Shown: one piece after another, positions 58,801 through 64,000 of the stretch | Numbering within the stretch: the first letter of the stretch is position 1 | Layout: every line of letters begins with the position of its first letter | Origin: Tessaracoccus oleiagri | GTDB taxonomy: Bacteria > Actinomycetota > Actinomycetes > Propionibacteriales > Propionibacteriaceae | Length of the DNA: 64,000 bases | Direction of reading: 5' to 3' | Assembly: GCF_900103275.1 (NCBI RefSeq) | Contig: NZ_FNGP01000001.1 | Coordinates: forward strand, 62,001 to 126,000 | Program-made: the position numbers and the translations under genes | Notes under the pieces: generated by a model | What the model was told of the DNA's origin: nothing | What the model saw: only the letters and a program-made list of their open reading frames with translations | The model's database searches: none

Positions 58801-61576
58801 ACTCCCCGTAGACGCCGTCGACGTCCTTCGAGTAGTCGAACGTCACCGTGGAGCCGTCCACCACGCCCTCGGACGCGGTGAGCGTCCCGTCGGCGCCCAC
58901 ACTGATCGTGGCCAGCGTGACCGGAGCATCGGACTCGAACGTGTCCGTGATCGTCACCGGGTTGTGGAACTCGTCCACCACCCATTCGACGGTGGCGGGG
59001 TCACTCGCGACGACCTCGGTCTCGCCGGCCACCTCGAAGGTGACCTCCGCGACGTTGGCGTCCGAGTCGGACGGGTCGAAGCTCATCGGCAGGATGCACT
59101 GGTAGGACAGCGTGACGCTGTCGTTCGCGGGCACGGTGCCGGTGGCTCCCACGACGGTGCAGGCGACGCCTGCGAACACGTCGGTGACGCTGTAGTCCTT
59201 GTCCCAGTCGTTCGGGTTGTCGATGGTGATGTCACCGGAGACCACGAAGCGGCTGGTGGTGGACCCGTCGTAGGAGACGACGACCTGGTAGTCGAGCGTC
59301 GCGCCGGTCTCGTTGCGCAGGTTGGTCTGCGTCGGATCGACGGTCTTGGTGATCGACCAGTCGTGCGTGAGGTCGTAGGAGCCCATGACCGTCTTGGCGA
59401 TCGTCAGGTCCGCATCCGCGCAGATCTCGACCTCGACGGTGTCCGAGAGATCGATGATCCGTGCGGTGTTGGTCAGCACCGTGCAGGAGCCGGGCTCCGG
59501 CGTGATGGTGCGCGACCCCGCGTCGAAGGTGACGATGTTCCCGTCGACGGTGTAGTCGCCGTCGGCGGTCACCGCGAGGGTGATCGTCCCGCCCGCACCG
59601 GGATTGGCGGTGACGGTGCCCAGCGTGACCGGCTCCTCGCCGGTGAACTGGTCGGTCACGGTCACTGTGCGGTTGGTGTCCGTCGCGACGAACTCGTAGG
59701 CCGTCGGGTCGGTGGACACCGTGGTGTCCCCCGCGGTCGCCGGGTCGTCGACGTGGGCCTGCACCGACGGGTAGTCGGCGTTGCTGTAGGTCAGCGAGGC
59801 CTGGTTGGTGCCGGAGAGCGGGACGTCGCCGAGCTCCCCGTCCACGCAGGTGTAGGCGAAGGTGGACTCCCCGGGATCGAGGGTCACCTCCGTGCCGCCC
59901 GCGATGGTGCACTCGTGGCCGCTGTCGAGCACGTCGGCGAGGCTCACGTCCATGGCGTAGTCGTTCGGGTTGTCGATGGTGATGACGCCGCCGAGCGCGT
60001 AGTCGCTGGTGGTGCGCTCGAGGAACTCCACGGCGACGGAGTAGTCGACGTCGTAGGACTCGCCCGCGCGGATGACCTCGGAGATGCCGTCCTCGCCGTT
60101 GGCCTTCTTGTCGATCTGCCAGAGGTACTCGGCGCCATAGGTGCCGACCACGGTCTTCGTGATCGACGGCGCGGCCCAGATCATCGGATCCGCGAAGACG
60201 AAGGTCGCGGTGCCACCCACGTCGACGGAGATGGTGTCGTCCCGGTCGGCGGGCAGCAGGTACCCGCTGGGCGCGACCGTCTCGGTGACGGTGTAGGTCC
60301 CCGGCTCGATGTCCTCGAGGAGGATGATCCCGGCCCGGTCATCGGCGTCGGGCGCCTCGTTGTCCACGACGGTGAGCGCCGTGGTGGAACCCGTGTACGG
60401 GTCGGGCGTGATCTCGAAGGTGGCGCCCCCGATGAGGTTGCCGCGCTCGTCGCGCTTCTCGATGCGCAGGTCCGCGCAGAAGTCGACGTTGATCGGGCCG
60501 GTGACGTAGTCCTTCAGCTCGGAGCTGTCGGAGGAGCCCGATGCGCCGGAGCGGAGGAAGAACGAGTTGAACGCGAAATCGCTGCACTCGAACTCGCCGG
60601 AGCCGCCCAGCAGGTCCTCGACGTTGAACTTGAACTCGGCGGTCTGACCATCCGAGGAGAACTGGAAGTCGTAGTCAACGCTGATGGGCGCGCTCCAGCC
60701 GGACCCGGTCCAGACCTGGACCGTGGGAACACTGAACTTGTCGTTCAGCGCCGGGAACACGAACCTCAGGTCGCCCTCGGTGCGATTCGGGATCGGTGCC
60801 CCGTTGCCGTTCGTGGTGTTCGGTTCCTGGTTGAGTTCGAGGAAGTATCCGACGCTGCCGTTGGCGGTCAGCCGATCGAAGCCGACGTAGAGGATCGGGT
60901 CGCCGCCCTCGTACGCGGCACCGACGTAGCCGTTGATGACGTCCCCCGCACCGGTCGGCGAAGGCGCGGCCAGGACCCACGAGCCCAAGTTGTTCTCCTT
61001 GGAACCCTGGGCGAAGACCGACGCGTCGTTGCCGGCCGAGTTCAGTCCGTCCACGATGGTCTCGTAGTCGTAGGGCCAGAAGCTCGGGTCGACCGCCATC
61101 GGGGCGATCAGCACCGGCTCCGGCTCGGCCGCAGCCTCGACCACCGGCTGTTTCGCGGGAGCCGCGGCCGGCTTGGCCACCGGCGCCGCGGGTTCCTCCA
61201 CCACCGGAGCGGGTTCCTCCACCACCGGGGCGGGTTCCTCCACGACCGGAGCGGGCTCCTCCTCGACGACCGGAGCGGGCTCCTCCTCGACGACCGGAGC
61301 GGGCTCCTCCTCGACGACCGGTGCGGGTTCTTCCACCACCGGTGCGGGCTCCTCGGGTACCGCTGCCGGGGTCTCCTCGGCAGCGTCCTCCACCGCTTCG
61401 CCATCAGTGGCGAGCGCGGAGACTTCAGTAGTAGTTACGTCTTCCAGATCTTGCGCTATGGCGGGCCCACCGGCCCCCATGAACAACAGGGTCAGGGCGG
61501 TCACGAAAGCCATTAGCCCCCGTCGAACCCCCCGGTTCATCCCCCTGCGCGCACCAAAAATGCGGTCAGCAAACAT
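55814..61576 (-). CDS. Large sortase-anchored repeat protein
   Basis: This 1,920-residue surface protein has a signal peptide (residues about 20-42, LMAFVTALTLLFMGAGG), then PAPVVEE repeats that act as a stalk, and an adhesin-like N domain starting near FWPYDYETIVDG. One SpaA/Cna-B domain (LRIEKRDERGNLIGGATFEI) follows. About seven Ig-like modules come next; three are near-identical copies with an exact 699-base period. The end is LPSTG, a short hydrophobic span and RRE, a sortase signal. The start is the ATG at 61576, seven bases after GGGGG. It stands between mutB and meaB on the opposite strand. Confidence 0.9.
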   Translation of the reverse strand: MFADRIFGARRGMNRGVRRGLMAFVTALTLLFMGAGGPAIAQDLEDVTTTEVSALATDGEAVEDAAEETPAAVPEEPAPVVEEPAPVVEEEPAPVVEEEPAPVVEEEPAPVVEEPAPVVEEPAPVVEEPAAPVAKPAAAPAKQPVVEAAAEPEPVLIAPMAVDPSFWPYDYETIVDGLNSAGNDASVFAQGSKENNLGSWVLAAPSPTGAGDVINGYVGAAYEGGDPILYVGFDRLTANGSVGYFLELNQEPNTTNGNGAPIPNRTEGDLRFVFPALNDKFSVPTVQVWTGSGWSAPISVDYDFQFSSDGQTAEFKFNVEDLLGGSGEFECSDFAFNSFFLRSGASGSSDSSELKDYVTGPINVDFCADLRIEKRDERGNLIGGATFEITPDPYTGSTTALTVVDNEAPDADDRAGIILLEDIEPGTYTVTETVAPSGYLLPADRDDTISVDVGGTATFVFADPMIWAAPSITKTVVGTYGAEYLWQIDKKANGEDGISEVIRAGESYDVDYSVAVEFLERTTSDYALGGVITIDNPNDYAMDVSLADVLDSGHECTIAGGTEVTLDPGESTFAYTCVDGELGDVPLSGTNQASLTYSNADYPSVQAHVDDPATAGDTTVSTDPTAYEFVATDTNRTVTVTDQFTGEEPVTLGTVTANPGAGGTITLAVTADGDYTVDGNIVTFDAGSRTITPEPGSCTVLTNTARIIDLSDTVEVEICADADLTIAKTVMGSYDLTHDWSITKTVDPTQTNLRNETGATLDYQVVVSYDGSTTSRFVVSGDITIDNPNDWDKDYSVTDVFAGVACTVVGATGTVPANDSVTLSYQCILPMSFDPSDSDANVAEVTFEVAGETEVVASDPATVEWVVDEFHNPVTITDTFESDAPVTLATISVGADGTLTASEGVVDGSTVTFDYSKDVDGVYGECVTFDNTARVVDGEVVLDSDDASSEVCAEADLVVTKTVAGSYDLTHNWSIDKTVDPTQTNLRNETGTTLDYQVVVTHDGVTLSDFLVSGQITIENPNNSESDYSVSDVFAGVECDVEDATGTIAAGGSVVLDYTCTVPADFAPGEADENVATVSFDVFGETDTVTSAPATVEWVVDEFHNPVTITDTFESDAPVTLATISVGADGTLTASEGVVDGSTVTFDYSKDVNGVYGECVAFDNTARVVDGEVVLDSDDASSEVCAEADLVVTKTVAGSYDLTHNWSIDKTVDPESTDLENETGATLDYQVVVTHDGVTLSDFLVSGQITIENPNAAARSYTVADTFAGVDCSIAEATGTIPAGGSVVLDYDCMIPEGFEPSDADQNVAVVLFDVFGETEMVTSAPATVAWDVDEFHNPVTITDTSGSEEPVTLGTISVGDDGTLTASEGVVDGSTVTFDYSKDVDGVLGECVTFDNTARVVDGEVVLDSDDASSEVCAETGLTVTKTVAGSYDLTHDWSIEKTVDPTATEIVDGNMAELTYDVVLTYEGFTRSNYSVTGEITIVNDNAWEKDYSVSDVFAGLDCEVTDAEGVLAANSSVTLDYSCAVPSGFVPGDDVNVASVVSTGLLGDPVLVESDPAAVVWDVSEFNNPVSVADMFGDDEARDLGTVSVGEGGALSAVSELDAVVAGDTVTYTYVTLVEVPLGECLTVVNVAHVTGSDDVVLDEDDASTEICAEEDLVISKTVEAAVDVEYLWSIEKEAVNADFGLVAGGTTLRAEYVVTVTPEGYRYTRSEMTGAISVTNPNAYKAVDVSVSDVVSDAAWDCTLTGGDVTVEPGATVVVTYSCTVTGDADPEAGGVNTATVTWESEDGTSQSVDFVADYDVTVNETNRTIHVSDIFNNNENAVIELGTAEWNEAGEPTEFRYSRNVVAGFVPGAVVIDNLAWIVETDQEDEATVRFRVPPTAVSPGLPSTGAPGPVPAAPAAMATLLVVRREDELM
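57331..59427 (-). repeat. Three 699-base tandem repeats within the surface protein
   Basis: The landmark CGCTGGAGGC recurs at 57331, 58030 and 58729, exactly 699 bases (233 codons) apart, with surrounding sequence nearly unchanged. Each unit encodes the same two-part module (VDEFHNPVTITDT, then TVAGSYDLTH). Flanking modules are more divergent. High identity points to recent duplication or ongoing conversion. Confidence 0.8.
61185..61362 (-). repeat. PAPVVEE stalk repeats
   Basis: About eight tandem copies of a 21- to 24-base unit encode PAPVVEE or PAPVVEEE. Such proline- and glutamate-rich stalks hold surface domains away from the cell and vary readily in copy number. Confidence 0.85.
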
Positions 61577-61739
61577 CGTCGTTCCCCCCATGAAACGTCT
61601 CTGATGTCTCGCACTATAGACCCCGCGATACGCATCTGTCTTGGGTTTTTTCAGCAACCTCCAAAACCACGGCGGCGGGTACCGAAGGGGTGCGGCTCTG
61701 GCGGTGAGGCCGGTGACTAAGGTGAGCTACGTGCGCAGA

Positions 61740-62750
61740 ATGTCGGTCGATGAGCTTGCCGTGAAGATCCGCGAGGGTTCCCGCGGCCACATCGCCCGCG
61801 CGATCACGCTGGTGGAGTCGAGCAGGCCGGAGCACCGCCGCCAGGCCCACGAACTGCTGAGGGCCCTCGCCCCGGACACCGGCCGCGCGTTCCGCGTCGG
61901 CATCTCCGGGGTGCCCGGCGCCGGCAAGTCCACGTTCATCAACGCCATGGGCGTGAAGCTGATCCAGGAGCGGCACCACCGGGTGGCCGTGCTCGCCATC
62001 GACCCCAGCTCGTCGCGCACCGGCGGCTCCATCCTGGGCGACCGCACCCGGATGGGCGAGTTCGCCGCGCTGGACGACGCCTTCGTCCGGCCCTCGCCCT
62101 CCGGCGGCCACCTCGGCGGGGTCGCGCGCGCCACCCGCGAGTCGATGCTGGTCCTCGAGGCCGCGGGCTACGACGTCGTGCTGGTCGAGACGGTGGGCGT
62201 CGGCCAGTCCGAAGTGGCAGTCTCCGGGATGGTCGACACGTTCCTCATGCTGCAGGTGGCCCGCACCGGCGACCAGTTGCAGGGCATCAAGCGCGGCATC
62301 CTCGAACTCGCGGACGTCATCGCGGTGACGAAGGCCGACGGCGACAACGCGGGCGCGGCCAGGGTCGCGGCCCGGGAGCTCAGCATCGCGCTGAAGCTCG
62401 TCACGTCGGAGGAGGACCGCCGGCGCGCGCCGGTGCTCACCTGCTCCAGCTACACCGGCGAGGGACTCGACGCGGTGTGGGACGCCGTCGTGCACCACCG
62501 GGAGGAACTCGAGTCCGCCGGGGTGCTGCGCGAGCGACGCCTGGCCCAGCAGCGCGACTGGCTGTGGAACATGGTCCGCGGGGAGCTCGAGGAGGCGCTG
62601 CGCACCTCCCCGAAGGTGCGCGCCGCGGCGGCCGAGGTGGAGGCCGCGCTGGCCACAGAGGAGCTGAGCGCGCTGGAGGGGGCGCAGGAGATCCTGCGGG
62701 CCTTCGCGGACTCGATGTCCGACCTGCCCTGGTCCCGCGACACCTGGTGA
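61740..62750 (+). CDS. meaB: MeaB, methylmalonyl-CoA mutase-associated GTPase
   Basis: This 336-residue G3E GTPase loads and protects the cobalamin cofactor of methylmalonyl-CoA mutase. Walker A is GVPGAGKSTF. DPSSSRTGGSILGD and ETVGVGQSEV are family blocks, and the base-recognition motif is TKADGDN. The start is set at the ATG at 61740; GTGs at 61713, 61722 and 61731 are also in frame, and the last has AGGTGAG ahead. It normally follows mutB directly, but here a 5.8 kb surface gene separates them. Confidence 0.93.
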   Translation: MSVDELAVKIREGSRGHIARAITLVESSRPEHRRQAHELLRALAPDTGRAFRVGISGVPGAGKSTFINAMGVKLIQERHHRVAVLAIDPSSSRTGGSILGDRTRMGEFAALDDAFVRPSPSGGHLGGVARATRESMLVLEAAGYDVVLVETVGVGQSEVAVSGMVDTFLMLQVARTGDQLQGIKRGILELADVIAVTKADGDNAGAARVAARELSIALKLVTSEEDRRRAPVLTCSSYTGEGLDAVWDAVVHHREELESAGVLRERRLAQQRDWLWNMVRGELEEALRTSPKVRAAAAEVEAALATEELSALEGAQEILRAFADSMSDLPWSRDTW

Positions 62751-62796
62751 CCCGGTGGGCGGCCCCCGCGCGCCGCCCGCGTGCGAGACTCGCTCC

Positions 62797-63660
62797 ATGC
62801 CCGAGACTCCCGAGATCCACGGCCTCTCCCGCTTCCTCGACGCGCACCTGACCGGCAAGGCCATCGCCAGCGGGACGCTGCTGACCTTCGCGGCGCTGAA
62901 GACGTTCGACCCGCCGCTGGAGGCGCTGCAGGGGCTCGACGTGTCCGGCGTCGGCCACCACGGCAAGTTCGTCGACATCGACGCGCAGGGCGTCCACCTC
63001 ATCTTCCACCTCGCCCGCGCAGGCTGGCTGACCTGGCACGACGAGGTCCCCTCCACCCCCGCCCGTCCCGGCAAGTCGCCGGCCGCGCTGCGGATCGCCA
63101 TGGATGACGGCAGCGGCTTCACCCTCACCGAGGCGGGCACGCAGAAACGGCTCGCGATCTACGTCGTGGAGGACCCGCAGCAGGTGCCCGGCATCGCCGC
63201 CCTCGGCCCCGACCCGCTCGCCGAGGACTTCACCGTCGACCGGTTCGCCGCCATCCTCCACGACGCGGGCCGCGCCCAACTGAAGGGCGTGCTGCGCGAC
63301 CAGAAGGTGCTCGCGGGTATCGGCAACGCCTACTCCGACGAGATCCTGCACGCCGCCCGGCTCAGCCCGTTCACGCCGGCGTCAAGCCTGGATGACGAGG
63401 GCGTGGCGCACCTGCACCGTGTGGTCCGAGAGGTGCTCGGGGGCGCGATGGAAGCGGCCGACGGGCTGCCCCCGTCGGAATTGAAGGACGGGAAGCGCAG
63501 CACGATGCGCGTGCACGGCCGGGGGGGCGAGGCGTGCCCGGTCTGCGGCTCGACGATCGCCCAGGTGTCGTTCGCGGATTCCTCGCTGCAGTACTGTCCC
63601 GGCTGCCAGACCGGCGGCAAACTGCTCGCCGATCGGCGCATGTCGCGCCTGCTGAAGTAA
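62797..63660 (+). CDS. Fpg/Nei-family DNA glycosylase
   Basis: This 287-residue DNA repair enzyme removes oxidised bases and nicks the strand. The N terminus, exposed after methionine removal, is PETPEIHG with the catalytic proline and glutamate. The beta-hairpin lysine lies in HHGKFVDI, the H2TH motif region is KGVLRDQKVLAGIGNAY, and the zinc finger CPVC with CPGC is complete. Features fit the actinobacterial Nei2-like branch rather than MutM. It starts at the ATG at 62797, 46 bases after meaB. Confidence 0.88.
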   Translation: MPETPEIHGLSRFLDAHLTGKAIASGTLLTFAALKTFDPPLEALQGLDVSGVGHHGKFVDIDAQGVHLIFHLARAGWLTWHDEVPSTPARPGKSPAALRIAMDDGSGFTLTEAGTQKRLAIYVVEDPQQVPGIAALGPDPLAEDFTVDRFAAILHDAGRAQLKGVLRDQKVLAGIGNAYSDEILHAARLSPFTPASSLDDEGVAHLHRVVREVLGGAMEAADGLPPSELKDGKRSTMRVHGRGGEACPVCGSTIAQVSFADSSLQYCPGCQTGGKLLADRRMSRLLK

Positions 63661-63769
63661 TAAGCATTCCCGGGACGTGTGGCCATATGCGCCCGCCGGG
63701 ATGGCTCACACGGCCGATCTGGGTAGACTGACGGCGGATTTCGTGTCGGAGGCGGCGAGAGGAGGATCG

Positions 63770-64000
63770 ATGGGCGTGTTCGACAAGGCCGAGCGGAAGA
63801 TCGATTCCGTCGTGGGTAAAGTGTTCGCGCGCGCGTTCAAGGGCGACGTGCAACCCGTCGAGATCGCCGCTGGCATCCAGCGCGAGCTCGACGCCGAGGC
63901 CCGGCTGCTGAGCAAGGGCAAGAAGCTCGTCCCCAACCACTTCCTCGTGGGCCTCTCCCAGCACGACTACGACCGCCTCTACCCGTACGCCCGCACGCTG
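63770..64000 (+). CDS. fhaA: FhaA-like protein (DUF3662/FHA), partial
   Basis: The first 77 residues of an FhaA homologue run off the window end. The DUF3662 start is clear: MGVFDKAERKIDSVVGKVFA, then RAFKGDVQPVEIAAGIQREL and KKLVPNHFLV. In mycobacteria FhaA binds phosphorylated MviN and takes part in peptidoglycan control, usually in a cluster with fhaB, pstP, rodA, pbpA and pknA/pknB. It starts at the ATG at 63770 behind GGAGG, probably heading that conserved cluster beyond the window. Confidence 0.9.
   Translation, partial: MGVFDKAERKIDSVVGKVFARAFKGDVQPVEIAAGIQRELDAEARLLSKGKKLVPNHFLVGLSQHDYDRLYPYARTL

Noticed and set aside
56132-61516. Very long open frame antisense to the surface protein
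   Set aside because: It mirrors codon bias and repeats of the true gene in high-GC DNA, has no start signal, and encodes arginine- and valine-rich sequence without domains.

Overview
The window is high-GC DNA from an actinobacterium, most likely a member of the Propionibacteriaceae such as a Tessaracoccus- or Propionibacterium-like organism. The evidence is a full coproporphyrin-branch heme cluster, a methylmalonyl-CoA mutase pair with its MeaB chaperone, FhaA, and actinobacterial-type NrfHA, inositol and sortase-substrate genes. The genus is inferred from gene content, not from any search.

Bases 1 to about 21,900 are an accessory region. It opens with a complete ISL3-type insertion sequence that clips the end of a small gene next to a large membrane-protein gene. 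From about 4.8 to 16.8 kb come mostly plus-strand, mostly single, unrelated small genes: membrane-anchored proteins of unknown function, YjbR-like, DUF2809, PH-like, a P-loop kinase, GNAT and DUF1990. Copies of an 18-base motif, best form AACATCCGGACATGCCGC, sit on the plus strand just after the stop codons of many of these genes. At least one copy belongs to a long imperfect hairpin. The layout resembles an integron gene-cassette array, but the only recombinase inside it (14956-15876) is a XerD-like enzyme, not IntI. Several genes here are broken: DUF2809, an XRE repressor, a CopG antitoxin, an IS110 remnant and a headless toxin-like gene. From 16.8 to 20.6 kb there are an AAA ATPase and three toxin-antitoxin-like modules (Phd/RelE, antitoxin/Doc, MNT-like/HEPN). 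A phage-type integrase facing tRNA-Leu(CAG) marks the right edge.

Bases 22.1 to 27.7 kb, minus strand, form one respiratory operon: nrfH-nrfA for ammonifying nitrite reduction, followed by a TPR protein, resB, ccsB and a TlpA-like thioredoxin for System II cytochrome c maturation. Bases 28.4 to 38.2 kb carry myo-inositol catabolism: iolG, iolE, iolA, iolD, iolB, iolC, a GntR regulator and a transaldolase. They share related operator sequences, and the transaldolase may fill the missing aldolase step. A bidirectional terminator and palindromic or tandem repeats lie between transcription units.

Bases 38.2 to 42.3 kb hold a hypothetical gene, a lipoprotein alpha-amylase, a dihydropteroate synthase paralogue and a radical SAM/SPASM protein. 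Bases 42.3 to 51.5 kb encode heme synthesis in two divergent operons: hemA-hemH-hemQ to the left, hemE-hemY-hemCD-hemB-hemL to the right. Bases 51.6 to 55.7 kb are mutA-mutB. A 1,920-residue LPSTG-anchored repeat protein on the opposite strand separates them from meaB, which is followed by a Nei-like DNA glycosylase and the start of fhaA.
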